The notes under the pieces: generated by a model
The model's database searches: none
Told to the model about the DNA's origin: nothing
Seen by the model: only the letters and a program-made list of their open reading frames with translations
Shown here: positions 32,590 through 40,672 of the stretch, piece after piece
How the letters are laid out: each line of letters starts with the position of its first letter
Position numbering within the stretch: the stretch's first letter is position 1
Translations under genes and position numbers: made by a program
From: Sporolactobacillus sp. THM7-7
GTDB taxonomy: Bacteria; Bacillota; Bacilli; Bacillales; Sporolactobacillaceae
NCBI RefSeq assembly: GCF_004153225.1
Contig: NZ_SEMB01000016.1
Location: forward strand, 27,585-68,383
Length of the DNA stretch: 40,799 nt
Reading direction: 5' to 3'

Positions 32590-33834
32590 ATGGTATTTCG
32601 TACCTCAATGACGATCAGAGATGAAATTCATGATCTAATCGAATGGCTGGCTTCATTTGGGAAAACAGAAAGCGGGGGCGTTACCCGTCTTCTCTACAAC
32701 GAGACATGGCTGAAGGCTCAGCGCGCATTAAAGCAGAAAATGGAAGAGTTAGGGTTTCGAGCGTATTTTGACGACGTCGGCAACCTGTTCGCCCGACTGG
32801 ACGGAATGGAAAAACAGGACAAGGTGATTTTGACTGGCTCGCATATCGATACGGTTGTGGACGGAGGAAAGTACGACGGCGCATTCGGCATTATCTGCGC
32901 CCTGATCGCCGTCGGTCGCCTCTTTCAGCAATATGGCCAACCGAAACAACCGATCGAAGTGGTGTCCCTCTGTGAAGAAGAAGGGAGCCGTTTTCACCTG
33001 TCGTACTGGGGATCGGGTAATATAACAGGAAAATATACGATGAAAGACGCGGAAGGGCTCGTTGACGCGGCCGGTGTTTCCTTTATTGACGCGATGCATT
33101 CGGCCGGATTCGGTAAGGGCATCTACCCGCGGGCGGCACGTCACGATATCTCCTGCTTTCTGGAGACCCACATTGAGCAGGGGCAGACAATGGAAAGAGA
33201 AGGGAAATCGTGGGCTGCGGTCAGCCACATTGTCGGCCAGCGACGATTCATGATTGAATTGACTGGCGAAAGCAATCACGCTGGTACGACACCGATGATC
33301 CTTCGCCGGGACGCGATATATGCCGCGGCGCAGATGATCAGGCATGTCGTCAGAACGGCAAAGCAGCGGAAGAACGGATTGGTGGCGACCGTTGGGCAAA
33401 TTGAGGCGAAACCGAACGTCGGCAATGTGATTGCCGGCAGCTGCCGTTTTTCATTGGATGTCCGCTATCATGAAAGCAATTTTCTGGACCAATTTTGTCA
33501 AAAAACTTTCGACGCTTTTAAAGAAATCGCCGAAAGAGAGAACGTGGCGATCGAAGTCAAGAAATGGATGGATGCCGCACCGGTCGCTATGGATCCGCGA
33601 CTGACCAATTCCAACCTGCGCCTGGCGGAAGAAGCCGGAATTGCTTATAAAAAAATGGTCAGCGGCGCCGGGCATGATGCGCAGGTGTTTGGTACGTATT
33701 GTCCAACCGCACTCATGTTTGTTCCCAGCCATGAAGGAATCAGCCACTCGCCGAAGGAATACACAAAAATAGAAGATCTGGAAGTAGGCGTGCGGATGGT
33801 CATGAAGATTCTCTATCATCTCGCATACGAGTAA
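32590..33834 (+). CDS. pucF: Allantoate amidohydrolase (M20 family)
   Basis: 414 residues against about 412 for B. subtilis PucF. Metal and substrate motifs are LTGSHIDTVVDGGKYDGAFG, SLCEEEGSRF, FLETHIEQGQTME, SNHAGTTPM and SGAGHDAQVF with PSHEGISHSPKEY. It converts allantoate to ureidoglycine plus ammonia and CO2 in the cytoplasm. I start at ATG 32590 because AGAAGG lies 9 nt upstream and the family homology begins just after; the open frame extends to 32497 without family similarity. N-carbamoyl amino-acid amidases are related, but the context (PucG, allantoinase) settles the assignment. Confidence 0.88.
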   Translation: MVFRTSMTIRDEIHDLIEWLASFGKTESGGVTRLLYNETWLKAQRALKQKMEELGFRAYFDDVGNLFARLDGMEKQDKVILTGSHIDTVVDGGKYDGAFGIICALIAVGRLFQQYGQPKQPIEVVSLCEEEGSRFHLSYWGSGNITGKYTMKDAEGLVDAAGVSFIDAMHSAGFGKGIYPRAARHDISCFLETHIEQGQTMEREGKSWAAVSHIVGQRRFMIELTGESNHAGTTPMILRRDAIYAAAQMIRHVVRTAKQRKNGLVATVGQIEAKPNVGNVIAGSCRFSLDVRYHESNFLDQFCQKTFDAFKEIAERENVAIEVKKWMDAAPVAMDPRLTNSNLRLAEEAGIAYKKMVSGAGHDAQVFGTYCPTALMFVPSHEGISHSPKEYTKIEDLEVGVRMVMKILYHLAYE

Positions 33835-33889
33835 AATGATGTTTTTATAGAATGTATAAATATTTTGTCTTGGTTTATCGGACAGAGTC

Positions 33890-34015
33890 CGTTCGAAAAG
33901 GAGGAACAAGAAGGTCGAGAAAGCGCAGCTTCGACCACCTGCGTATATGCGTGGGGAGCGGGGGGTCAAGCAGGCGCTCCGATCGGGCAGCTGTTTTTCC
34001 CGGGCTTTTCGAACG
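33890..34015 (+). ncRNA. Candidate structured RNA element upstream of pucG
   Basis: A long-range 11-bp perfect stem, CGTTCGAAAAG (33890-33900) with CTTTTCGAACG (34005-34015), closes a 126-nt segment. Inside are GGTCG/CGACC (33913-33936), a small GC hairpin (33941-33950), GGAGCG/CGCTCC (33955-33980) and CGGG/CCCG (33984-34002). Together they draw a multi-branched fold. It ends 27 nt before the pucG start, so it would sit in the transcript leader. It matches no riboswitch class I know. The pairing is directly visible; folding and function are inference. Confidence 0.5.
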
Positions 34016-34041
34016 TCCTTTGAAAGAAAAAGTGGAAAAGA

Positions 34042-35304
34042 GTGAAAGATATGACCGAACATGTGGCAAGTTTAAGAGAGCTCTCCGTCCCGCCGCGTGC
34101 GATTATGACGCCGGGACCGGTCGAAGTCGATCCGAGGGTGCTGCGGGCCATGTCCATGCCGATTCTGGGACAGTTCGATCCCGCCTTTACGCAAATTATG
34201 AATGAAGTCATGGAGATGCTTCGTGAGACGTTTCAGACAAAGAATCACTGGTCTTACCCGATTGACGGAACGTCCCGTGCCGGGCTTGAAGCGGTGATTG
34301 CCAGTTTAATCGAACCCGGTGATAAAATGCTCGTTCCGATTTACGGGCGTTTTGGCGATTTGTTTGTGGAAATCGGCGAGCGATACGGCGCCGAGATTCA
34401 CACGATCACGTGCCCGTGGGGTACCGTGTTCGATCCGGAAGACATCATTTCCGCGATCAAAAAAGTCCGTCCGAAAGTGGTTGCGCTCGTTCATGGAGAA
34501 ACATCGACCGGGCGCATGCAGCCGCTTGCCGAAGTTGGCCTCGCCTGCCGCGAACTGGATACGCTGCTTGTGGTTGATGCGGTGGCGACATTCGGCGGCG
34601 CCGATGTCCGCGTCGATGAATGGTGCCTGGATGCGGTGATCAGCGGCGGGCAAAAATGTCTGTCGGTACCATCGGGTATCGCACCGATTACGTATAACAA
34701 ACGCGTAGAAAAAGTGATTTTATCGCGAAAAAAGGTGGAACGAGGCATCGCGACGGAAGAAGACAGACAGGCGGCAGCCGGCCGCCTGCCGATCCGCAGC
34801 AACTATTTTGACCTAAGCCAGCTTCAGGATTATTGGAGCGAGCGACGGCTGAACCACCATACGGAAGCTACATCGATGGAATACGCGCTGCATGAGGGAC
34901 TTCGGCTCGTCCTGGACGAGGGACTTGAGAAGCGGTTTGCCCGCCACCGGCTGAACGAGGCGGCGTTGATGGCTGGTATCGAGGCCATGGGTCTGGAATT
35001 GTTCGGCGATCCGTCGTGCAAGATGCCGACCGTAACCTGCGTTTTGGTACCGGAAGGCGTGAATGCAGACGAGGTGCGCAGCGTACTTCTGAATCAGTTC
35101 GGCATTGAGATCGCTGGATCATTCGGGTCGCTGCAAGGAAAGATCTGGAGAATCGGAACGATGGGCTATGGCTGCCGTAAGGACAAAGTGTTAGCGGTAC
35201 TAGCAGGGCTTGAAGCTTCGCTCATTCGCTGCGGTGCTTCCGTTCGCCGCGGAGAAGCGCTGCAGGCGGCGATGGATGTTTACGATAAGCAGCCGGTTGG
35301 ATAA
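34042..35304 (+). CDS. pucG: (S)-ureidoglycine-glyoxylate aminotransferase PucG
   Basis: 420 residues, a class V pyridoxal-phosphate aminotransferase. Typical are MTPGPVEVDPRVL, SYPIDGTSRAGLEAV, LVHGETSTGRMQPL, LLVVDAVATFGG and the PLP Lys in ISGGQKCLSVPSG. In Bacillus it transfers the amino group of ureidoglycine to glyoxylate, giving oxalurate and glycine. The gene follows allantoate amidohydrolase, which makes ureidoglycine. The start is GTG 34042 or ATG 34051, both in frame, with GGAAAAGAG upstream; I list the longer. A relative, serine-glyoxylate aminotransferase, is similar in sequence, but the operon supports PucG. Confidence 0.87.
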   Translation: MKDMTEHVASLRELSVPPRAIMTPGPVEVDPRVLRAMSMPILGQFDPAFTQIMNEVMEMLRETFQTKNHWSYPIDGTSRAGLEAVIASLIEPGDKMLVPIYGRFGDLFVEIGERYGAEIHTITCPWGTVFDPEDIISAIKKVRPKVVALVHGETSTGRMQPLAEVGLACRELDTLLVVDAVATFGGADVRVDEWCLDAVISGGQKCLSVPSGIAPITYNKRVEKVILSRKKVERGIATEEDRQAAAGRLPIRSNYFDLSQLQDYWSERRLNHHTEATSMEYALHEGLRLVLDEGLEKRFARHRLNEAALMAGIEAMGLELFGDPSCKMPTVTCVLVPEGVNADEVRSVLLNQFGIEIAGSFGSLQGKIWRIGTMGYGCRKDKVLAVLAGLEASLIRCGASVRRGEALQAAMDVYDKQPVG

Positions 35305-35434
35305 GTCGATTTTTATGCGCCAAGCTGTGCGTGATGGTATTTATAGATAGTTTGTGTCTTGCTCGATTCATTAGGTAACGGTAACAGCTGTAATGAGCTT
35401 TATCTGTCGGACACTCAGGATGTAAAATAAAAGA

Positions 35435-35493
35435 AATCGAAATCCGCCGACTTCCGGCTCGGCCCCCGGAAACCCGGCGTTTCCGGTACGATT
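35435..35493 (+). promoter_or_regulatory. Candidate three-way-junction RNA leader of allantoinase
   Basis: AATCG (35435-35439) pairs with CGATT (35489-35493) and encloses two hairpins: GCCGA/TCGGC (35446-35463) and an 8-bp perfect stem CCGGAAAC/GTTTCCGG (35466-35486). The loop of the first hairpin contains TTCCGG, which can also pair with the CCGGAA of the second, so two exclusive folds are possible. The element ends 8 nt before the Shine-Dalgarno AAGGAAG (35501-35507). A translational or transcript switch is inference. Confidence 0.5.
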
Positions 35494-35515
35494 ATTATAA
35501 AAGGAAGCGATGGCT

Positions 35516-36901
35516 ATGCGATACGATCTTCTTATTAAGAATGGAAACGTTGTGTTGCCAAAAGAAGTAAAAAAGATGGACATTGGCGTAAAAGACGGAA
35601 AAGTGATTGAACTTGGCGAATCTCTTGAGCCGGATGCCGCGCGAATCGTCGATGCGGAAGGAAAAACGATTTTCCCGGGAATGATTGACGTTCATGTCCA
35701 TTTCGACGAACCCGGCCGCGAACAGTGGGAAGGATTCGAAACCGGCTCGTCAATGCTTGCGGCTGGCGGCTGTACAACCTTTTTTGATATGCCTTTAAAT
35801 GGAATTCCATCGACTGTTAATCAGACGGCTTTTGACGAGAAAAAGAGGATCGGCGAATCGAAGTCGCACGTCGATTTTGCCCTGTGGGGCGGTCTCGTCC
35901 CCGATAACGCAGACGATCTGGAAGATCTGGCCTCATCGGGTGTGATCGGCTTCAAAGCCTTTCTTTCCCCATCCGGCAATCCGGAATTTGAGTCCGTCGA
36001 CGATCACTCACTGCTTGTCGGCATGAGGAAGATCGCCGCACTCGGCGGTATTTTGGCTCTTCACTCGGAAAGCGCGCCGATCGTCACTTTTCTTCAGCAG
36101 GAAAAAGAAGCAGCGGGGAAAAACAGCTTCGATGACTATGCCGAGTCGCGTCCGCCTCTTGCCGAAATGGAAGCCGTCTCCCGTGCTTTAATGTTCGGCG
36201 AATTGACCGGCTGCCGTCTGCATTTTGTCCATATCAGCACGATCGGCGCGGTGAATCTGATTCAGAACGCAAAGAAAAAAGGACAGGACGTTACTCTTGA
36301 GACGTGTCCGCATTATTTGCTGTACAGTCATGACGATTTTTGCCGGCTCGGTGTGGTCGCCAAGTGCGCCCCGCCTCTGCGTTCTGAAACGGAACGCTAC
36401 GGACTGGTTGACAAACTCATTCACGATGAGATCGATATGGTGTCGTCTGATCATTCACCGTGCGAGTGGAAGGATAAAGAAAAAGACGATATTTTTAAAG
36501 CCTGGGGCGGAATCAGCGGCGGACAGTTTTCCTTACTCTCCGTGATCGAAGTCGCGCTGGCCCACCGTCTCCCCTTATCGAAAGTGGCAGAATGGACGGC
36601 GAAACATCCGGCCGAACGCTTTGGACTTGCGCCTCAAAAAGGCGAGATTCGTCAAGGAGCGGATGCTGACTTCGCGATTGTTGATCTGAAAAAGCCGATG
36701 ACAGTAGAGGTCAACGATCTGTACCAAAAAAACAAGTTCACTCTGTATGAAGGCCATACCTTCCCGTCCACCGTGTCAATGACGATCAACCGCGGAAACG
36801 TTGTTTATTCGGAGGAAACCAAGATAAATACCGCGGCGAAGGGCCGCTGGCTTCGTCCTGCGGCTAACCGGGGAACAAAACCGACCGGCGCGCAACTTTA
36901 A
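35516..36901 (+). CDS. pucH: Allantoinase
   Basis: 461 residues of the cyclic amidohydrolase family. Metal ligands are in DVHVHFDEPGR, the carbamylated Lys in VIGFKAFLSPSG, and His in LHFVHISTIGAV and LETCPHYL; the Asp is in VSSDHSPCEW. It opens allantoin to allantoate. The start is ATG 35516, placed 8 nt after AAGGAAG; an in-frame ATG at 35510 lies only 2 nt from that site. It belongs with the permease and the uric-acid-derived steps downstream. Dihydropyrimidinase relatives share motifs, but the DEPGR and SDHSPC context and the neighbours favour allantoinase. Confidence 0.9.
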   Translation: MRYDLLIKNGNVVLPKEVKKMDIGVKDGKVIELGESLEPDAARIVDAEGKTIFPGMIDVHVHFDEPGREQWEGFETGSSMLAAGGCTTFFDMPLNGIPSTVNQTAFDEKKRIGESKSHVDFALWGGLVPDNADDLEDLASSGVIGFKAFLSPSGNPEFESVDDHSLLVGMRKIAALGGILALHSESAPIVTFLQQEKEAAGKNSFDDYAESRPPLAEMEAVSRALMFGELTGCRLHFVHISTIGAVNLIQNAKKKGQDVTLETCPHYLLYSHDDFCRLGVVAKCAPPLRSETERYGLVDKLIHDEIDMVSSDHSPCEWKDKEKDDIFKAWGGISGGQFSLLSVIEVALAHRLPLSKVAEWTAKHPAERFGLAPQKGEIRQGADADFAIVDLKKPMTVEVNDLYQKNKFTLYEGHTFPSTVSMTINRGNVVYSEETKINTAAKGRWLRPAANRGTKPTGAQL

Positions 36902-37097
36902 ATTGATCTTGAGTCGGTTGCCAAACAAACAACGGGACGGAAAATAAGAAAAGCAGCACCCAATTTTTGAATATCAGTACGCCGACACAAGTATGATTCA
37001 TTCGTTCCGAAATTAGCCAAAACACAAAAAAGAAAACCAACCCGATTCAAGTGACCAAAACATTGAGAGGAACTCATCCGGTGTTTCGAATACCTCT

Positions 37098-37130
37098 ATC
37101 CCATACCTTCAGTGACGATGGGTATGGGAT
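37098..37130 (+). terminator. Hairpin after allantoinase
   Basis: ATCCCATACC (37098-37107) pairs perfectly with GGTATGGGAT (37121-37130). The following AAGTCATATTCTCTT is only partly T-rich, so it may be a terminator or an attenuator. Confidence 0.6.
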
Positions 37131-37162
37131 AAGTCATATTCTCTTCTGACTCTTCTTCCCGA

Positions 37163-37204
37163 ATTCGGCTTCACTTTGGTCTGATTCGGATTATTTAAAA
37201 GGTG
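37163..37204. repeat. Dispersed copy of the 21-bp repeat
   Basis: ATTCGGCTTCACTTT followed by GGTCTG is one 21-bp unit, about 17 of 21 positions like the units at 22367-22450. A second, decayed unit begins ATTCGGATTATTT. It lies 15 kb from its relative, again in an intergenic leader. Confidence 0.6.
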
Positions 37205-37263
37205 ATCTGAGTGAAGCTAACTGAAAAAGTGGTTTTATCTGTAAAATATAAGTATAGAAATTT

Positions 37264-37272
37264 TGATATAAT
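37264..37272 (+). promoter_or_regulatory. Extended -10 promoter for the permease
   Basis: TGATATAAT is an extended -10 (TGN plus TATAAT at 37267-37272). No good -35 is visible. It lies about 50 bp before the permease start. Confidence 0.5.
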
Positions 37273-37321
37273 TTTTTGTGAATTCTGATGATTAAAAAAT
37301 AGATTTGAAAGGATCTTTACT

Positions 37322-38776
37322 ATGGAAGATGTTTTTAAAGGGACAATTACGGAAAAAAGCCATCGTTTGTACAATGAAGATCTGGCGCCGGCAAAAGAAC
37401 GCCGCTGGAATACGTATAGCTTGCTGTCGATGTGGATGTCGGATGTACACAGTATTGGGACTTATACTTTTGCTGCCGGGCTGTTTTTTCTCGGATTGAC
37501 CGGCTGGGAAGTTCTAGCGGCGGAGATCATTGGTGCTTTTGCCGTGATGTACCTGGCAAATCTCACTGGAACGGCGGGTACAAGGCTTGGGGTTCCTTAT
37601 CCTGTATTGTCCAGAATCTCGTTCGGTGTCTTTGGCGGGAATGTTCCCGCTCTGATCCGCGGCATTATCGCTGTGTTCTGGTACGGGATTCAGACCTATC
37701 TTTCTTCGGTAGCCGTTGTCGCTATTCTTCTTTTAATTTTTCCCGACTTGAAAGGAATGATGGGGTATACGTTTTTAGGATTATCACTGCCCGGGTGGAT
37801 CGGTTTCCTTTTTCTTTGGTTGCTGCAATTTATTATTTTTAATTACGGAATGGAATTTATTCGTAAGTTTGATAATTTCTGCGGTCCCGCCGTTTATGTG
37901 ATGATGCTGATATTAATTGTCTGGATCGCTGTGAAAGCCGGAGGAAAGATAGATATAGGGATCAGTCCGGTCAAGGTGTCGACAGGTGAAGCGGTTGTTC
38001 AATTTTTCAGCGCCATATCGCTTGTCATTGCTTATTTTTCAACAATCATTCTGAACGTCAGCGATTTTACAAGATTCTCCCCATCAACAAAAACCACAAA
38101 ATGGGGAAACTTCTGGGGGCTCCCGGTTAATTTTACCGCTTTTTCGCTGGCCAGTGTGTTCATTACCGCCGGAACCATCACGGTTTTCGGAAAGGCAATC
38201 ACAGATCCGGTGCTTCTGATTCAAAGAGTAGACAATCCGTTCTTCCTGATTATCGGAGCGATCGTTTTCATTATCGCGACGATGGGTGTCAATATAGTCG
38301 CAAATCTTGTCTCTCCGGCCTATGACTTTGCCAACGCCGCACCGAAACACATTAATTTCAGACGAGGAGCCATGATGACATCGATTCTTTCAGTGCTCGT
38401 TATGCCTTGGCAAATTTATGGCAGTCCGGTTGCCGTCAACTATTTTCTTGGCGGACTCGGTGCATTTCTCGGCCCAATATTCGCCATTATCGTGGTCGAC
38501 TATTATCGGATAAAGCGCGGCAAAATTGACGTAAAGGCTTTGTATCAGGAGGGGGAAAGACACCCTTACTGGTACCGGAATGGGTATCATACGAAAGCTT
38601 TTATCGCTTTTCTTATTGGCGTTATTATTACGGTACCTCTCGCGCTTGTTCCGGCATTTTCAGTGGTTTCAGCCTTTTCATGGCCGATTGGGGTGTGCAT
38701 CACCGGTCTTGTCTACGGCGGATTGATGCGCAGCGAAGCCGTCGATAAATCAGAAACTAAGGCCACTCCGCTTTGA
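37322..38776 (+). CDS. pucI: NCS1-family allantoin/purine permease
   Basis: 484 residues, 12 membrane helices. The NCS1 N-terminal motif is present as NEDLAPAKERRWNTYSLLSMW, followed by GTRLGVPYPVLSRISFG and FWYGIQTYL in helix 3. VNIVANLVSPAYDFAN is in helix 8. This class imports allantoin, hydantoins, uracil or purines with Na+ or H+. Its place between allantoinase and the OHCU/HIU enzyme points to allantoin or uric acid. A ribosome site, AAAGGATC, precedes the ATG. The C-terminal part has an acidic tail. Confidence 0.88.
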   Translation: MEDVFKGTITEKSHRLYNEDLAPAKERRWNTYSLLSMWMSDVHSIGTYTFAAGLFFLGLTGWEVLAAEIIGAFAVMYLANLTGTAGTRLGVPYPVLSRISFGVFGGNVPALIRGIIAVFWYGIQTYLSSVAVVAILLLIFPDLKGMMGYTFLGLSLPGWIGFLFLWLLQFIIFNYGMEFIRKFDNFCGPAVYVMMLILIVWIAVKAGGKIDIGISPVKVSTGEAVVQFFSAISLVIAYFSTIILNVSDFTRFSPSTKTTKWGNFWGLPVNFTAFSLASVFITAGTITVFGKAITDPVLLIQRVDNPFFLIIGAIVFIIATMGVNIVANLVSPAYDFANAAPKHINFRRGAMMTSILSVLVMPWQIYGSPVAVNYFLGGLGAFLGPIFAIIVVDYYRIKRGKIDVKALYQEGERHPYWYRNGYHTKAFIAFLIGVIITVPLALVPAFSVVSAFSWPIGVCITGLVYGGLMRSEAVDKSETKATPL

Positions 38777-38850
38777 TACTCGGCTGCAGAGGAAGCAAAT
38801 AGGTGTATTAGAATAAAGATGGATTACTTTTGGGGAGCTGAGAGAAAAAG

Positions 38851-39714
38851 ATGAATCTGAAAGTATTGAATCAGGCAGATCCGGAGACTTTTACGGAAGT
38901 GCTCGAAGGAGTCTTTGAACACTCGCCCTGGATCGCTCGTGAAGTGGCCAAACAAAGGCCCTTTGCCTCGATTGACGAACTGTTCGCCGCAATGAAATCA
39001 GTTGTCCGAACGGCTTCGCTTGAACAGCAAAAAGCTCTTATTGAGGCTCATCCCCGCCTTGGATCAAAGAAGAAACTGACAGCTGAATCGGAGCGCGAGC
39101 AGGAAGGCGCAGGCCTGCGCCATCTGGGCAGCGATGAAGCGAAATCTTTTACAGAATGGAATCTGGCGTATGAAGAGCGTTTCGGTTTTCCGTTCATTAT
39201 CGCAGTCCGGGGACTCTCGAAACGAGACATCGAGGCAGCGATAAAAAAGCGGCTCGGCCGATCGAAAGAGGAAGAGTTTGCAGCGGCGCTTGAAGAAATC
39301 TGTAAAATTGCCCGTTCCCGTCTAGAAGACAAGTTTCATGAAAAGAAAAAACCGATCCTTACGGGCGAACTGACGACACATATTCTTGATTTAACCCATG
39401 GGCGGCCGGCCGCGAATGTTCGGATCGATGTATTCGAGGTTAATGGTACGGCGCTCGAACTGCTAAGAAGCGATAAAACAAATAAAGACGGGCGAATCGA
39501 TCAACCTTTGCTCGACGCAGAGGCATTCCATCCGGGAACGTACGAGCTGCATTTTCACATCGGGGATTATTTTCGCCGAAAAGGGGTTCCGCAAAACAAG
39601 CGGCCGTTCTTAGATACTGTGGTTGTCCGCTTCGGGGTTGCTGACGCCTCCGAACACTATCACGTCCCGTTGCTCGTCTCCCCATGGGGCTACCAGGTCT
39701 ATCGCGGGAGCTAA
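38851..39714 (+). CDS. Fused OHCU decarboxylase (UraD) / 5-hydroxyisourate hydrolase (UraH)
   Basis: 287 residues with two domains. Residues about 1-165 are the OHCU decarboxylase: FEHSPWIAREVA, the catalytic His in LIEAHPRLGSKK, EREQEGAGLRHL and ERFGFPFIIAVRG. Residues about 172-287 are a transthyretin-like HIU hydrolase: TTHILDLTHGRPAANVRI, KDGRID, and the terminal HYHVPLLVSPWGYQVYRGS, ending in the YRGS signature. The two reactions turn HIU (the uricase product) via OHCU into S-allantoin. The order, decarboxylase first, is like plant allantoin synthase. In B. subtilis the decarboxylase is fused to uricase (PucL) and the hydrolase (PucM) is separate, so this differs. No uricase is in the window. 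GGGGAGCTGAGAG precedes the ATG. Confidence 0.9.
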   Translation: MNLKVLNQADPETFTEVLEGVFEHSPWIAREVAKQRPFASIDELFAAMKSVVRTASLEQQKALIEAHPRLGSKKKLTAESEREQEGAGLRHLGSDEAKSFTEWNLAYEERFGFPFIIAVRGLSKRDIEAAIKKRLGRSKEEEFAAALEEICKIARSRLEDKFHEKKKPILTGELTTHILDLTHGRPAANVRIDVFEVNGTALELLRSDKTNKDGRIDQPLLDAEAFHPGTYELHFHIGDYFRRKGVPQNKRPFLDTVVVRFGVADASEHYHVPLLVSPWGYQVYRGS

Positions 39715-39729
39715 GCGGATTACTGAATA

Positions 39730-40318
39730 TAGAATTGGAACGGCAGAATGCGAGCTCAGAACGGCAGAAGGTGAGGTTGGAACTACCGAATGTCGAGCTG
39801 AAACAGCAGAATGCGAGAGAGCCCAGAACGGCAGAATGCGAGTTCAGAACGGCAGAATGCGAGCCCAGAACGGCAGAATGTGAGCCCAGAACGGCAGAAT
39901 GCGAGCCCAGAACGGCAGAATGTGAGCCCAGAACGGCAGAATGTGAGCCCAGAACGGCAGAATGCGAGCCCAGAACGGCAGAATGTGAGCCCAGAACGGC
40001 AGAATGCGAGCCCAGAACGGCAGAATGCGAGTTCAGAACTGCCGAATGTTGAGCTGAAACGGCAGAATGCGAGTTCAGAACGGCAGAATGCGAGTTCAGA
40101 ACGGCAGAATGTGAGCCCAGAACGGCAGAATGCGAGCCCAGAACAGCAGAATGCGAGTTCAGAACGGCAGAATGCGAGCCCAGAACGGCCGAATGTGAGC
40201 CCAGAACAGCAGAATGTCAGTTCAGAACGGCAGAATGTGAGCCCAGAACGGCCGAATGTTGAGCTGAAACGGCAGAATGCTGGGCCGAAATTGCCGGATA
40301 AAGCGGAAATTCGAGTTT
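39730..40318. repeat. 21-bp tandem repeat array (right minisatellite)
   Basis: About 28 direct units of 21 bp, typically GCAGAATGCG followed by AGCCCAGAACG, with variants TGTGAG, GAGTTC, and GCCGAATGTTGAGCTGAAAC at both ends (for example 39790-39802 and 40251-40268). Compared with the left array, 16 of 21 consensus positions are the same and the orientation is the same. Edges are more diverged than the centre, which is what repeated internal duplication produces. Long open frames (39684-40052 and 39811-40320) are a consequence of the period and are not called as genes. Confidence 0.95.
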
Positions 40319-40359
40319 AGGCACCCGAATGCCCCCATTTTCCCCGTGAATGATGAAGG

Positions 40360-40401
40360 GACGATGTATCGTTGTCAAGATGCATCGTCTTTACTTTTTT
40401 A
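40360..40401 (+). terminator. Terminator after the right repeat array
   Basis: GACGATGTATC (40360-40370) pairs with GATGCATCGTC (40379-40389), with one wobble, followed by TTTACTTTTTT. It would end transcription of the ureide genes after passing through the array. Confidence 0.85.
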
Positions 40402-40509
40402 TGGAAGGATGGAAGTAAAGTAAGAATCTCCAGCATAACATGAAATGTTTGTATCGATTCGACCGACAGCTTTAATTTAAAATAGAAGTGATGAAAGAGG
40501 TGTTTTCGA

Positions 40510-40672
40510 ATGAAAATCAGGAAAGTTATGCTTCACGGGAAACAATTAGGCATGATGAAAAAATTCTATGTTGATTTGCTGGGATTCACACTCGAAAATG
40601 AGAGTCCGGACGAATTAATCATCACTATTGGGGAGAGCCAAATCTCTTTTGTATCATACGCAGAGAATAAAC
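40510..40672 (+). pseudogene. VOC/glyoxalase-family gene, 3' part cut by an IS element
   Basis: 54 codons of a glyoxalase/bleomycin-resistance fold protein remain: IRKVMLHGKQLGMMKKFYVD, LLGFTLENESPDELIITIGE, SQISFVSY. This is the first beta-alpha-beta-beta unit; intact family members have about 110-130 residues. After AENK the frame enters sequence that begins GTAAGCG, the end of an IS66-type element, and stops at 40734. AAAGAGGTG precedes the ATG. Its original function cannot be named. Confidence 0.75.

Larger units (their letters stand above)
36902..37321. other. Intergenic region before the permease
   Basis: 420 bases without a gene. It contains a 10-bp perfect hairpin (37098-37130), a diverged copy of the 21-bp repeat seen at 22367 (37163-37204) and an extended -10 promoter (37264-37272), so the permease can be transcribed separately from the genes before it. 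Confidence 0.6.

Noticed and set aside
32749-33399. 216-codon minus-strand frame inside the allantoate amidohydrolase gene
   Set aside because: It is the shadow of a well-conserved M20 gene; no ribosome site or known motif.
33862-33880. PucR-type box (TCTTGGTTTAT) before pucG
   Set aside because: About two mismatches to the WWWCNTTGGTTAA pattern and no matching sites found before the other ureide genes.
33890-34015. Structured element as a known glycine, purine or guanidine riboswitch
   Set aside because: None of the conserved core words of those classes that I know is present in the right places.
39684-40320. Open frames over the right array (about 120 and 169 codons, SPERQN heptads) as repeat proteins
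   Set aside because: A 21-bp period keeps frames open on its own; no ribosome site lies before the starts, and several frames are open at once.
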